Assembly (NCBI GenBank): GCA_024243835.1
Contig: JALPMN010000643.1
Location: 1-64,000 of the forward strand
Reading direction: 5' to 3'
DNA: 64,000 nucleotides
Origin: Enteropsectra breve
Lineage: Eukaryota; Microsporidia
Positions 29,377 to 38,397 of the stretch are shown here, piece by piece; the stretch's first letter is position 1; every line of letters begins with the position of its first letter. The position numbers and the translations under genes are program-made. The notes under the pieces were generated by a model. The model saw only the letters and a program-made list of their open reading frames with translations. It made no database searches and was not told where the DNA came from.

Positions 29377-29553
29377 AAATAAATATGTTTAATTGTAATC
29401 TTTTTAACAATAGCATAAGGCTATTATAGAAACTCTTTTTTTGATTTAAATACTAGTGTATATTTTACTGTTATTGAAATAGTAGATCTAAAGTTTATTT
29501 TAAAACGATATAAACTAACATTTTAATATTGTTTTTTACGTGTTTGTCTTTCA

Positions 29554-29769
29554 TCATTTTTTCAACCCGTAAAAGCTTTGTCTGATCTCCTCAAACTCCT
29601 TGCGCAGATCCTTTACTTTTTCGCTGTCATAGTTGCTCTGCACAAGTCTGTCCGTCTTCGCCACTATGCGGTCAACGATCTCTGCAACCTCCTTGTTTTT
29701 ATAGCTGCTCTGCATAACTTTTGCCAGTATTTTTGAGAACTCAATATTGCTCTCGTCATTGTCATGCAT
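29554..29769 (-). CDS. Small helical protein (71 aa)
   Basis: The ATG at 29769 is chosen because it is preceded immediately by CCC on the minus strand; the longer reading begins with GTG at 29778. The product is almost entirely predicted alpha-helix or coiled coil, with heptad-like segments (EIVDRIVAKTDRLVQSNY and KVKDLRKEFEEIRQSFYGL). This suggests a small subunit of a larger complex, such as a kinetochore, Mediator or tethering component; none can be named. It is convergent with MAF1 and downstream of eL31 on the same strand, with a 32-bp repeat array in the gap. Confidence 0.65.
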   Translation of the reverse strand: MHDNDESNIEFSKILAKVMQSSYKNKEVAEIVDRIVAKTDRLVQSNYDSEKVKDLRKEFEEIRQSFYGLKK

Positions 29770-29778
29770 GGGCCCCAC

Positions 29779-29888
29779 TTAGCAATTCAAAATTAGCAAT
29801 AATATAAAAGTTGGCAACTCAAAACTAGCAGTAATATAAAAGCAACTCAAAATAGCAATAATATAAAAGTTAGCAATTCAATAATTGC
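29779..29888. repeat. 32-bp tandem repeat, about 3.5 units
   Basis: Units of about 32 bp begin at 29779, 29811, 29843 (shortened to 27 bp) and 29870 (partial). Each has the pattern ttagcaattcaaaa, tagcaataatataaaag. The array fills most of the 150-bp gap between the eL31 stop and the next minus-strand start, and so lies where the promoter of the 71-aa gene is expected. Confidence 0.85.
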
Positions 29889-29919
29889 AAAAAAATACAA
29901 TGACTAGCTGGCTAAATAT

Positions 29920-30252
29920 TTATTCATCGACAGAAGCATCCATAAGCCCCTTGAATGAAGTTACATCAACGAGGGAGAGTCTGAGACATTTATTTTCTGG
30001 GTTTACCTGGCAGGCTCCTCTCTCGACTCTGACACGAATTCTTCCGATTGATGTGCTGTTTCCTCTAGACCATATTTTTTTGTTGAGATCCTCAGACACA
30101 TAGACTGGGTCCTGTGTCTTCCACTGCTTCTGGACAAATTTTTTTAAATTTTTGACAGAACCGGATGCCTTTCTATTTGAACGGGTCTTTTGGGCGAGCT
30201 TCCTGATGTTTACAGTAATTTCTGTAACTTTTCCTCCAGTGATGGACTCCAT
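29920..30252 (-). CDS. RPL31: Ribosomal protein eL31
   Basis: 110 residues from the ATG at 30252, chosen because CCC lies three bases upstream; a longer frame starting at 30270 begins with TTG. Family blocks are EITVNIRKLAQKT, the basic helix VKNLKKFVQKQW, LNKKIWSRGNSTSIGRIRVR (compare the family's LNKxxWxxGxxxxPxRIRVR), and the C-terminal LVDVTSFKGLMDASVDE (compare the family's VTTFKNL.TVNVDE). It is a component of the large ribosomal subunit near the tunnel exit, the same site zuotin contacts in other fungi. No intron is needed. Confidence 0.95.
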   Translation of the reverse strand: MESITGGKVTEITVNIRKLAQKTRSNRKASGSVKNLKKFVQKQWKTQDPVYVSEDLNKKIWSRGNSTSIGRIRVRVERGACQVNPENKCLRLSLVDVTSFKGLMDASVDE

Positions 30253-30280
30253 TATGGGCTGCTTTCTCAAAAAATTTTTT
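30253..30280 (-). promoter_or_regulatory. AAATTT box and CCC start motif of eL31 gene
   Basis: Read on the minus strand, AAAAAATTTT lies about 12 bases before CCC, which is three bases from the ATG. Confidence 0.65.
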
Positions 30281-30628
30281 TCAAAATTTTACTTGCAAAT
30301 AAAAGCGAGCACTGCAGACATGCGTTTAAATTGTTAACAACACAATGAAGGCACTCTTAAGACACGAATAAAGAATCTTGACAGTAAAACCATCAGTATT
30401 GTTGTGTCTTTAATTATCTAATATTGCATCTAAGCCGAACAGCTGAGAGTAGCTATCCTTAGTCTACAGTATTTTGTTTACTTTAAGTTTTAAAGGATTA
30501 TAAAGCAATACTTATACTGCATTTATATTCTCCCTGCAAAAGTATTTGCATTCAGAGGGTAAGGCTAAAGTATTTTAATAAAAATAGTCTAAAAAGCGAA
30601 CTAGCATTTTAAATGATTTTATTTGTCA
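30281..30628. other. AT-rich spacer
   Basis: It lies upstream of eL31 and downstream of the Swi3-like gene. Nothing else was recognised. Confidence 0.5.
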
Positions 30629-31825
30629 CTAGTTCCTGACAGAGTCCTCCATCAGTCTTTCCCGGGCCTCTTCGAGCTCGGCCTTCACAAGCTTCACTTC
30701 TGTGTAAATTTCTCGTATTGCGTAGATTTTGTACTTGAGCTGTCTGATAAGAGCCTCAATCTCTACCAGGCCCAGCCGTTCCTGCTTCTTTTTCTCAACA
30801 GTCAGAATCTCCTTTGCCCTTTCCACGGATACCGCAACGATAATCTCGATTAAATTCGGCCGGGACAAGTACTTTATGGCGCGCTTCGCCATTTCTGCTG
30901 CTACAGCCGGATGAACGCTGTAGCACACGTAGCTTATCAGTGTGCTGAGCTGGTTCGGCATGGAGCTGAACGGCATCGTTGGAAAGTAGTCGATTTCATC
31001 GAGCATCGACATTTTGAGAAAATGCCATATGCAGTGGGACACAGGCTTGTTAACTGCTGCAGAGACCTCAGTCCACTTGTCTCCGTGTATTTCGATGCTT
31101 TTTAGCAACGAGTACTCATCTTCTTTTGTCCATATGGCTGCGAGCAGTGCGCTGTTTATTTTGTGGAATTTGTCTTTCGAGCATTTCACTAGAAAGCTAT
31201 CAGAATGGAAACAGCTCTTACAAATAAAAACAAGCTCTGCGCTAAAATACTGCGCGGGGCTTCCACAGGAGCATTGCGCATTCTCCAAGATGCTCTTAGG
31301 GACGTAGCGCACCAGAACCTTGTTCTTTCCAGACTTGTGCTGTGTTGGTATTTCCTCCTTTTTAAATTCTCGCGGCATTGGTTCAACAGCCGCATCGCTG
31401 AATGGCAGGGGTGCTGCAGGAAACGAAAGTGCCTTGAGCTCCGTAATCGCCTCCTTGAGTCCCATCTGGTAATTAATCATTTCATTGTCCTCCAGAAAAT
31501 CAAAAGTCTTCAGTACATGGCCGAAAGCCCCGAAACCGAGACAGTCCGAAAGACAAAGCTCCCGTCCAGCGGATCCATACGCTGCAAGTATTTTGTTGCG
31601 TGTCTCAATGTAATCCGGCTCTGTGAATATTCGTGCCTCATACCCCGAGGCTCTGTCGGCAAGAAACCATTCTGGCCGGAGTTCCCAGGTCTTTGTTATT
31701 TTGCTGTTTTTCGGCGCTGCTGCATCTCTATAAACCTGATTCTTCGGTGCATGTGCACTCTGTCTGTTATGCCCGATTGTTGGCTCAATTTCTGCTTTAA
31801 TTGCCCTCGGAAATATGCCAGCCAT
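30629..31825 (-). CDS. Swi3/Rsc8-like chromatin-remodelling subunit (SWIRM-SANT)
   Basis: The ATG at 31825 (398 aa) is preferred; a 28-codon upstream extension from 31909 would add an unlikely hydrophobic N-terminus. Domains in order are: SWIRM (about residues 60-140; FTEPDYIETRNKILAAYGSA and FLEDNEMINYQMG), a small cysteine motif (CSCGSPAQYFSAELVFICKSC, ZZ-like), SANT (about residues 240-290; WTKEDEYSLLKSIEIHGDKW), the conserved NQLSTLISYVCYSVHPAVAA block that in Swi3/Rsc8 precedes the coiled coil, and a C-terminal coiled coil with leucine heptads. This order is diagnostic for the core scaffold subunit of SWI/SNF or RSC, which recruits the Snf2 ATPase module. Which of Swi3 or Rsc8 it equals cannot be said; microsporidia appear to keep a single one. 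Confidence 0.88.
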   Translation of the reverse strand: MAGIFPRAIKAEIEPTIGHNRQSAHAPKNQVYRDAAAPKNSKITKTWELRPEWFLADRASGYEARIFTEPDYIETRNKILAAYGSAGRELCLSDCLGFGAFGHVLKTFDFLEDNEMINYQMGLKEAITELKALSFPAAPLPFSDAAVEPMPREFKKEEIPTQHKSGKNKVLVRYVPKSILENAQCSCGSPAQYFSAELVFICKSCFHSDSFLVKCSKDKFHKINSALLAAIWTKEDEYSLLKSIEIHGDKWTEVSAAVNKPVSHCIWHFLKMSMLDEIDYFPTMPFSSMPNQLSTLISYVCYSVHPAVAAEMAKRAIKYLSRPNLIEIIVAVSVERAKEILTVEKKKQERLGLVEIEALIRQLKYKIYAIREIYTEVKLVKAELEEARERLMEDSVRN

Positions 31826-32255
31826 AAAAACAAAGTAAGGACTACAAAGCCTTAAAAAATTTAGCAAAAATTTTACTACTAAAGTAAACGCAATGGTGTG
31901 TGTTTGCATGTCTGCAGAGCAATATAAGATTTTAAATGGTCGTCAATTATACTGAAATCCATATTTTTGAGTTTTTCTTTATTGAGATTTTTTAAAAATT
32001 TTGTACTTGCAATGATCAAAGCGGATTGGTGGGCGAAGATCAGAAAATTAAGAATTGTATAAACATCTTAGCCTACCAAATATTTAAAGAGGAACTTGTT
32101 AAGTACAGAGTATTTCTACTAGCAGTTCATTTAAATAAATTGCGAAAAAATCATAAAAATTACCAGGGAAAAATATTACAAATGTTTACTTGCTTCTTTA
32201 AAAGACTACTGAGCATGAGGCTTCTATTTTTATAAATACGGGAGTCTATATTTTT
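31826..32255. other. AT-rich spacer
   Basis: AAATTTT boxes lie just upstream (minus strand) of the Swi3-like gene. Nothing else was recognised. Confidence 0.5.
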
Positions 32256-33062
32256 TTACAGTCGAGAATAACTGAATGATGTCGCAGTCCATTTTCTGTT
32301 TACTCTTGCGAATTCGAAAGAACCGCCAATGTTTTGATTCTCGGTGATGAAAATGCCGTCAATTTTGCCAGTAACACGTATTGTTGCCTCAAATGATATT
32401 CTTATGATCTTTTTCAGATTTTTCATATCAACACTATCAATCTGCGTCTGCCTGATGTCAATGGGATGCATTTGAATATCATGCATGTTTGGACGAATAA
32501 GGCTGTCTCTAAGGGCCTTCAGTGAATCCAGCGCCTCCTGGGTAGTGTCTTCATTCTCCTGATAGTTGAAAAAATCAACAATAATCCTCGGAACTACAAC
32601 ATTCTCGAGCCTAGTAAGCACCTTGTAGTCATTGTATACTTTTGAGTCACCAAAATATTTAGAAATTTTGTTAAGAATTGGGACATTTGATGCAAAGGAA
32701 AGTATTCGTTTGAACACATCATATCTTTCTTCATCGGAATAGTCTTTCTTGATTCCGCCATAGTATTGAGGGATGGCGATGCTTTTCTCAAGAAACTCAT
32801 CGACTTTACTAGAAGTAAACCAGGGCTCGGGATAGAAATTCTGCTTGAATTTGCTTTCGGCCTTTTTAATATCAATATAAGCACTTGAAAGGGCGGCTGA
32901 TGCGCTGGCAGCGAGTGGCTGCAGAAGATCATGGGCTCTCTTGGCAGGAATAACAAAACGATCCACGTCTTTTTTAAATTCTTTATTTTCTTGGTATTCT
33001 TTTCTTATATTTGCACTAAAAATTTGTCCAAACTTTCGCATTTTATTTAAAACTGGTTCCAT
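32256..33062 (-). CDS. Tim44-like mitosomal import protein
   Basis: 268 residues beginning at an ATG preceded by CCC. The N-terminal ~80 residues are basic and amphipathic (VLNKMRKFGQIFSANIRKEY), consistent with a targeting region or the Tim44 membrane-facing part. The C-terminal ~130 residues follow the Tim44 domain order. A helix ends in VVPRIIVDFFNY (compare REYIVPEILEAY), then the strand DIQMHPIDIRQTQIDSVD (compare RILDIRGVEIVSAK), the strand RISFEATIRVTGKIDGIFI (compare VGCRAQEINLYR), and the final strands GSFEFARVNRKWTATSFSYS. Tim44 docks mtHsp70 at the TIM23 channel. Mitosomes use a reduced import apparatus, so a surviving Tim44 would be informative. Mba1/MRPL45-type relatives are the alternative, but microsporidia have no mitochondrial ribosomes. 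Confidence 0.6.
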   Translation of the reverse strand: MEPVLNKMRKFGQIFSANIRKEYQENKEFKKDVDRFVIPAKRAHDLLQPLAASASAALSSAYIDIKKAESKFKQNFYPEPWFTSSKVDEFLEKSIAIPQYYGGIKKDYSDEERYDVFKRILSFASNVPILNKISKYFGDSKVYNDYKVLTRLENVVVPRIIVDFFNYQENEDTTQEALDSLKALRDSLIRPNMHDIQMHPIDIRQTQIDSVDMKNLKKIIRISFEATIRVTGKIDGIFITENQNIGGSFEFARVNRKWTATSFSYSRL

Positions 33063-33085
33063 GGGTGGGATTTGTCTCCCAAATT
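33063..33085 (-). promoter_or_regulatory. AAATTT-like box and CCC start motif of Tim44-like gene
   Basis: On the minus strand, TTAATTTGGG is followed about 15 bases later by CCACCC abutting the ATG. Confidence 0.55.
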
Positions 33086-33672
33086 AACGACTTTAAATCA
33101 AAATCAAGGGTTCTTCTATAAAGATGGGTCCACACAAAATGATTGTATTTCCTCAAGTATTATACCCGTAGGCCATACGGCAGCAACTGTAACAAATCCA
33201 TCACTAAAGCAATAGCCGTTGTTAGACTTGTCGAGAGCCTTCGTGTTTATATAAGAGTATTGTAAGTGCACCAACTAGTCCAAATAAAAGTAAACAAAAA
33301 ATCTATTACTTTCACTGCTTATTAAAATTACTTATTTAAGAAGGCAAGACTATTTTACAGTACAACAAAGAATTTTAAACCTTCTTTTTATACAACGAAG
33401 CTCTTGTACAAAAGATGCCATAGATCCTTGAAAGGGAAAAGAAATAAAATGTGTAAATACACTGCTCACTATCACGAACCAGCACAGAAACCTGAGTATA
33501 ATGTCCAGGATATCGTACTTTAAAAAATAGCTTGGTTTGAGATTACTCAACGAAGCCCGCGTATATTATTGGTGCTTAAAATATCTGCTTCCCAGTACAC
33601 CCCTGGATGCCGTATTTCTCCTTTATTTTAATTCGCAGCTTATAAAAATCGTGAAAATCCTATTTTTAGCCC
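33086..33672. other. Divergent intergenic region
   Basis: It lies between the Tim44-like gene and the gene at 33673. A 66-codon minus-strand ORF (33350-33550) begins with TTG and has no boxes. CCC directly precedes the ATG at 33673. Confidence 0.5.
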
Positions 33673-34188
33673 ATGACTGAGCCGGGAATAATGGACATAT
33701 TTTTCAAAGAATTTTATTCGGTGCTGGGGCATGACGAGGCCATGGAAATTATGAAAAAGGAAAATATAAGTGTTGCCGAATACAACCAAAACATCCTGCG
33801 GCTGATCGGAAGGCCTCATCTGGTCTCACACGGCAAGGACGGCATGCCGCCAAACTTTCACAAGAATTACAAATTTTTAGAGAAAAATGAGAATGAGGCA
33901 CGTGCGCTCTTGAACTCGCCAGAAATTCACACAGCCAAAATACTCGAGTGCTTCTACAGGCACGACTATGCCCCCTCATTTTTATTTCACAATAAAATGC
34001 TCGCACTAGAGGACTACAGCTACTTTCTAAAGATATACGGCCAAATATACGGGCTTAATGGAGGGAACGATAAGAACATCTCATACTATCTGGAAAGCCT
34101 TATAAATACATATACTGAGGAACTGATTGAGGAGTGCAATGGGGACTATAGCCTAGAGACTCTCAGAAAAATAGTTGAAGACAAATAA
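33673..34188 (+). CDS. Conserved-looking protein of unknown function (171 aa)
   Basis: CCC immediately precedes the ATG, a strong sign of a real gene. The protein is soluble and mainly helical, with no signal peptide or membrane span. Distinctive segments are MDIFFKEFYSVLGHDEAM, a loop rich in Gly/Pro/His (GRPHLVSHGKDGMPPNF) and ILECFYRHDYAPSFLFHNKM. No family was recognised. The neighbours are a Tim44-like gene (divergent) and an exosome subunit (convergent), which say little about function. Confidence 0.7.
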   Translation: MTEPGIMDIFFKEFYSVLGHDEAMEIMKKENISVAEYNQNILRLIGRPHLVSHGKDGMPPNFHKNYKFLEKNENEARALLNSPEIHTAKILECFYRHDYAPSFLFHNKMLALEDYSYFLKIYGQIYGLNGGNDKNISYYLESLINTYTEELIEECNGDYSLETLRKIVEDK

Positions 34189-34557
34189 ACTGTAAAATAT
34201 GTTATTCAACTTGAATTTGCTGCATATCCAGCAGTGGTGGAACAGGTTCTTTTTGTTAATTCAAATTCATTACAGCGTTAAATTCTGTTTTGAGAGAACT
34301 TATGATAGTGTGTTGTAAGAAGTACAAATTAAATATAAAATGAAGCTTTTTTACACTGTGTAAAGCAGCCAAAAGCCATACATTTGATGTTACTCGCGTT
34401 TAACCAAAAAATAAGTAATTTTTTATACGACCTAAAGTCATGCAGAAATCATCTTAAAGAGCTTTCTTGCACAGAGACTAAAGGAGGCGACTTTTTAATT
34501 AAAACAAAATATTTATTTGCAGAGCATTCCTCTTAAACTAAATTTACTCTAAACATT
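34189..34557. other. Convergent 3' spacer
   Basis: It lies between two stop codons. AT-rich; nothing recognised. Confidence 0.5.
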
Positions 34558-35307
34558 TCATTTTCCCAGTATACTACACAGCAGATCTAAATCGACACAG
34601 CCTTCCACCGCAATAAAAACCCTTGCATTGTTCTGCTCAAATGTGTGAATAAGACAGTCTGATGCATCTTCCTCTACTTGGCTTGGGTCTAAAATAGTCT
34701 TGTCTCTTATTACAGCATAGCTTTTCGCCATCGGAAGACTAAGCTGAACTGGCTCAAAGTCATTGCTATCTAGCAATGCGTCTGCGATTGCATGTGTCCC
34801 ACTAGAGCAGCTTATGTTTTTGACGTTCGGAACATCAATATCTGAAAAAATCATTTTTAATCCGTTAAAAACAATGTCAGTCAAATTTCCGTCGTTTTGT
34901 ATTACATTTATGTTTATATAGAGGCCTATTTTGTATTTTATAAGCAGATCATCGATGTTTTCCAGAAACGCCCCAAAATATCTGTTTTTCTCAAACATAT
35001 TAAAAATATGCTCTATTCTGCCGCCGTTGGCACCCAATGCATTTACTGTGATTCTTCGGCTCTCAAAGGTTGGCCTATTTTCATCGCGAATGTTAAGCGC
35101 ATCCAAGGTACTGTCATTGCTTCTAAACACAACACTTATTTCAGCCGTGGCATTCCCCAAGGATAATCTGAGCCCTCTGTCAGCAAGCGGAAGATCAAGC
35201 TCTGCAAATGCATGCTCTCTGTACTCGCTTGCTGTTCGTGAGTCGCATCGTAATCCATGGCTCACACTTTCTGCTATAAAAGCTTTCTCCGTTTTGGATA
35301 TAGTCAT
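34558..35307 (-). CDS. Exosome RNase-PH-type subunit (Rrp42/Rrp43-like)
   Basis: 249 residues from the ATG at 35307 (the longer frame begins with TTG at 35319). The opening SKTEKAFIAESVSHGLRCDS, R, then YREHAF matches the start of Rrp42/EXOSC7-type proteins (compare YIxxGVxxxxRxDGRxxxDYR). Next come a strand LRLSLGNATAEISVVFRSND and, later, KYKIGLYININVIQNDGNLT and DIVFNGLKMIFSDIDVPNVK, corresponding to the family block VLxxDGNLxDAxxxAxxAAL. The final part ADALLDSNDFEPVQLSLPMAKSYAVIRD matches the second RNase PH domain half. It belongs to the six-subunit ring of the RNA exosome. The phosphate-binding arginines of active bacterial PNPase are not evident, as in other eukaryotic ring subunits. 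The exact paralogue is uncertain. Confidence 0.75.
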   Translation of the reverse strand: MTISKTEKAFIAESVSHGLRCDSRTASEYREHAFAELDLPLADRGLRLSLGNATAEISVVFRSNDSTLDALNIRDENRPTFESRRITVNALGANGGRIEHIFNMFEKNRYFGAFLENIDDLLIKYKIGLYININVIQNDGNLTDIVFNGLKMIFSDIDVPNVKNISCSSGTHAIADALLDSNDFEPVQLSLPMAKSYAVIRDKTILDPSQVEEDASDCLIHTFEQNNARVFIAVEGCVDLDLLCSILGK

Positions 35308-35504
35308 GGCTATCTCCAATAAAGTTTTAAAAAATCCATGTAGCAGCTGAACAAATAACTCCTACATAAAAGCATCGTCATAATTGAAATATGGAGCTGT
35401 AAACATATTATTGATTGTCCATTGTGTTATAAGGAGTAATAAAGTTGTTAAAAATATAAATGGCCTTTTTTATTTAAGCAAGAACATATTTTTTACCTGA
35501 AGTG

Positions 35505-35741
35505 TTACTTGCGTTTTTTCGTCTTTTTGGCAGTCTTCTTTTCGTCTTTTGTGGCTACCGTTCTACGTTTCTTCTCCATCATCTCTTTGGCTTCATTAGG
35601 TTTGTCAACGGTCTTAATGCTGTACAGAAATAGTGCGTTGAGGGCTGGGAGAATAATAGCAACAATAAGTATGCAAATAAATGCCAAAAGAATAATGTGC
35701 GCAGGCGTCAGCTGGCAAAGAGCCGCGTTAATATCTATCAT
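35505..35741 (-). CDS. Small membrane protein with lysine-rich tail (78 aa)
   Basis: A short N-terminal segment is followed by one or two closely packed hydrophobic stretches (about residues 13-42; AHIILLAFICILIVAIILPA) and a strongly basic C-terminal tail of alternating Lys, Arg and Thr that ends KKTAKKTKKRK. The layout predicts a cytosolic basic tail. The terminal lysines could act as an ER-retrieval signal or bind nucleic acid or lipid. No family is recognised. It resembles the other tiny membrane proteins in the window only in design. Confidence 0.6.
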   Translation of the reverse strand: MIDINAALCQLTPAHIILLAFICILIVAIILPALNALFLYSIKTVDKPNEAKEMMEKKRRTVATKDEKKTAKKTKKRK

Positions 35742-36085
35742 AGCTCGTGCTAAAGCATTGTTTTAATTAAAGAATCTTAAAACACATGTTTCAACTGAAT
35801 GGATTTGAAAGATCCATCGTTTTTGAGACCTGTGTTACAAATATATAATAAACGGCATCGGTAGAATACTCTGAACATTTACTTGTGTTTTGTTTTTTTA
35901 GAGTTATAAATTTCAAAATATACTCTTTTAGTATGCTTATTTCATTTAGTAAAGACTAAGTTTTAAAATATTTCAATTATTCTGGTGTAAGATAGCTTGA
36001 CGATTATCATGGTTTTATTGGTGCATTTTGTAAATGCATTAGTACGCCCCTTTTTCAGGATAAATTCTCAAAGAACTACAAAGAA
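35742..36085. other. Divergent AT-rich spacer
   Basis: CCCC lies near 36048, about 35 bases before the ATG at 36086. Otherwise nothing was seen. Confidence 0.45.
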
Positions 36086-36463
36086 ATGCGCTTTGTGCAA
36101 ATACTAAGCGCATTAAGCTTTACTGTCGCAGGTCAAATGCCAGAAGGACAGTTCATTTTACTAAAATCAAACTTAGATCAAATCATTACGCAAAAACCAG
36201 ATATTATGAAAAGCTTACAGGCATTCTCTAAAGAAACCTCGTACAAAAAACTTAAATGTGCTTTTGATGAAGTGACAAAGATAAACGAAGAACTGAAAAA
36301 AATCGAAGACACAGCTGATATGGCCTTTCAGGAAAAAATGCCTTTAATGAGGTCCAGTATCAAGCAGTATCTGAATATGATTACAGAATTAATTCATGAA
36401 TTAAAGAAGGAAGAAAATCCACTGGAGAGACAGATCACTGGAACTATAGACATTCTAAATTAA
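36086..36463 (+). CDS. Small secreted helical protein (125 aa)
   Basis: The N-terminus MRFVQILSALSFTVAGQ fits a short signal peptide. The mature part is a long helical, lysine/glutamate-rich domain (for example FDEVTKINEELKKIEDTADM and SIKQYLNMITELIHELKKEE) with coiled-coil character and only one cysteine. No family is recognised. It is convergent with the TFIIIC-like gene. Confidence 0.6.
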   Translation: MRFVQILSALSFTVAGQMPEGQFILLKSNLDQIITQKPDIMKSLQAFSKETSYKKLKCAFDEVTKINEELKKIEDTADMAFQEKMPLMRSSIKQYLNMITELIHELKKEENPLERQITGTIDILN

Positions 36464-36777
36464 AATAGACCTTCGGATGTGATAATGAAACGTTTCTTTA
36501 TTCTATATCATTTTGGATAACAATAAACCTTTCATAAGGTGCGCTTCTATATAATGTCCCTACAAGGTTTTTGCGTTGCTTTTTAGGTATTTTATTTACA
36601 GATAAATACTTCTTTACGATGTTTATTGCATAAAATATTGGTTTACAATAGTAGCTCTGATAATGCTCGGAGAAGAATGTTTTTCTAACAAAACAATTTA
36701 CTTATTAAAGAGCAGAGTAAAGTAAATTCAATGAAAACCACAGAATTATTTCTAGCAAAAGAAAATGCTGTGAAGGT
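36464..36777. other. Convergent 3' spacer
   Basis: Nothing was recognised. Confidence 0.5.
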
Positions 36778-38121
36778 CTATTTATTTGAGAATTTGAACT
36801 TAGCAACAATCCCTTCTTCTAAAAAGACTATCAAGTGCAGGTACGAAATATACTGGCCGACAATTACAGTCTCGTTGCTAGATTTGTGTTCCCATTTATT
36901 GAGATGCAATGTGGCGCCGTCACACTCCATTTTGAGAAGATTCTTCCGTGTGATGTTGTTCGAGCCGACAATCACTGCTCTTATTTCACCACTGAAGGTC
37001 GAGAAAATGTAAAGTATCTTTGCACTGTTTTTTATTTTGCCTGAGTGTGGATGTGCCTGGCATGCAATATCGGAAAAGGAATCATATGTAAAAATCAGGT
37101 CTTCATTTTTAATCGCAACTAACTGTGATATTCCAACGCAATACTGGACGAGTCTGAAATCGCTGGTGCTCGCAGTCGTCTCTTGGCTTACACCACAATT
37201 CTCGGGAGTGATCTCTTCATCCTTAGCTAACAGCCTGTTGAAGACACGCCCATTTCTGTCCAGAAAGCAAATGCTTAGTCCATTCTTGTACTCTGTGATC
37301 GAACAATCAACAATCAGTGCTTTGCTTCTTATCAATTCCTTGAAATCACCAGATGTAGGATTTTGTTTACTATCACTGAAGAACGGACTGTAATTTTCAA
37401 GCACGCAAAGGCAGTGGCCATCTGTGCAAAGAATGCTGTTCTCAACTGCAGAAAATTTTATCACGCCTTCTCTCAGAATCCTCTCTTTCTCATAGGTTTT
37501 ATCAGCAATTCTGTATGGAAGCTCTACCAATTTTCCATCAGAAAATAATAAAAGCAGCGATACAATGCCGCCTGCACCAAAAGCACAGATGCTCTTTATT
37601 CTTCCGTAATGAAATTCTCTTGTGCTCACTAACTGTAGATCATTGCTATAAATTCCAAGCACAGATTCACCGCTGGAGAATTCAAAAAGATTAAAAGGTG
37701 CTTTATTTTCTACTATTCCAATAAAAGAATAGCACCCGTGCATGGCTGTGGCCGTTATAAAGCCACCAATGTTAAATATTTTAGTGCCATCGTCCACGTA
37801 TGGAAGGCTTACATTATTTTCGCCGATGGAAAGGCGGTTGATTGGCACTGCGCTTGTTAAATCCTGCATCGCTGCCAGATTGTTCTTATTACTTATGTCA
37901 AGCTGTAAATCTTTTATTTTTCTCTTGATGCAGTGTCTGAAGATTGAATAGTACTCAGCTTCATTGGCTATTAAGGGTTCTGCTATATCCCTCTTGATGT
38001 ACACGATTTTCGCGGGCTTTTGTTTTTTAGACGATTTGTTTTTATCATCGATACTATCAGAATCTTCTTCAATTACAGTTTTCCTTTTTTTGCCTGTTGT
38101 TTCGCCCTTGGCTCTGGACAT
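36778..38121 (-). CDS. Beta-propeller protein, possibly TFIIIC subunit (Tfc6-like)
   Basis: 447 residues. A basic, acidic-patch N-terminus of about 40 residues contains an NLS-like stretch (KKRKTVIEED and KSSKKQKPAK). The rest is a chain of beta-strand-rich WD-like blades without a strict WD40 signature. Examples are IFNIGGFITATAMHGCYSFI (compare the VGGPVWAxxW region of TFIIIC tau60/GTF3C2), REFHYGRIKSICAFGAGG and SLLLLFSDGKLVELPYR (compare LAVAFSDGRVEVF). This order recalls the Tfc6/GTF3C2 propeller that helps TFIIIC bind the tRNA B box. Identity is inferred from weak pattern similarity; another nuclear propeller is possible. CCC lies about 8 bases before the ATG. Confidence 0.5.
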   Translation of the reverse strand: MSRAKGETTGKKRKTVIEEDSDSIDDKNKSSKKQKPAKIVYIKRDIAEPLIANEAEYYSIFRHCIKRKIKDLQLDISNKNNLAAMQDLTSAVPINRLSIGENNVSLPYVDDGTKIFNIGGFITATAMHGCYSFIGIVENKAPFNLFEFSSGESVLGIYSNDLQLVSTREFHYGRIKSICAFGAGGIVSLLLLFSDGKLVELPYRIADKTYEKERILREGVIKFSAVENSILCTDGHCLCVLENYSPFFSDSKQNPTSGDFKELIRSKALIVDCSITEYKNGLSICFLDRNGRVFNRLLAKDEEITPENCGVSQETTASTSDFRLVQYCVGISQLVAIKNEDLIFTYDSFSDIACQAHPHSGKIKNSAKILYIFSTFSGEIRAVIVGSNNITRKNLLKMECDGATLHLNKWEHKSSNETVIVGQYISYLHLIVFLEEGIVAKFKFSNK

Positions 38122-38397
38122 TCTGGCCCGGGAAAAGATATGTTTAAAAAATATTTATATTCTGCCCAAAAAAGAGTATAATTACAAATCGCAAAGCTTT
38201 AGTTTTATCATAGAATTTGCTAAGAAGCATCGTCTTCAGCCGATTTTTTCTTTTTACACATGATCTTCAAAAATCATTGCTTTTAAAGATCGATTATTAT
38301 GCTTTTAGGAGTATTTAAATTGGATATTATATCGCAATTAAGGACTATAGCATCGCTCTTGCAGATAAAAGATCATGTATTTTAGACCCTTTCTAAA

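Noticed and set aside
31205..31855. 216-codon plus-strand ORF
   Set aside because: It lies opposite the Swi3-like gene, which has clear SWIRM and SANT domains; it is a shadow frame.
32026..32235. 69-codon plus-strand ORF
   Set aside because: It begins with TTG, its composition is lysine/leucine-rich as expected from AT-rich DNA, and it has no boxes.
33350..33550. 66-codon hydrophobic minus-strand ORF
   Set aside because: It begins with TTG, its only internal ATG gives about 24 codons, and it has no promoter motif.
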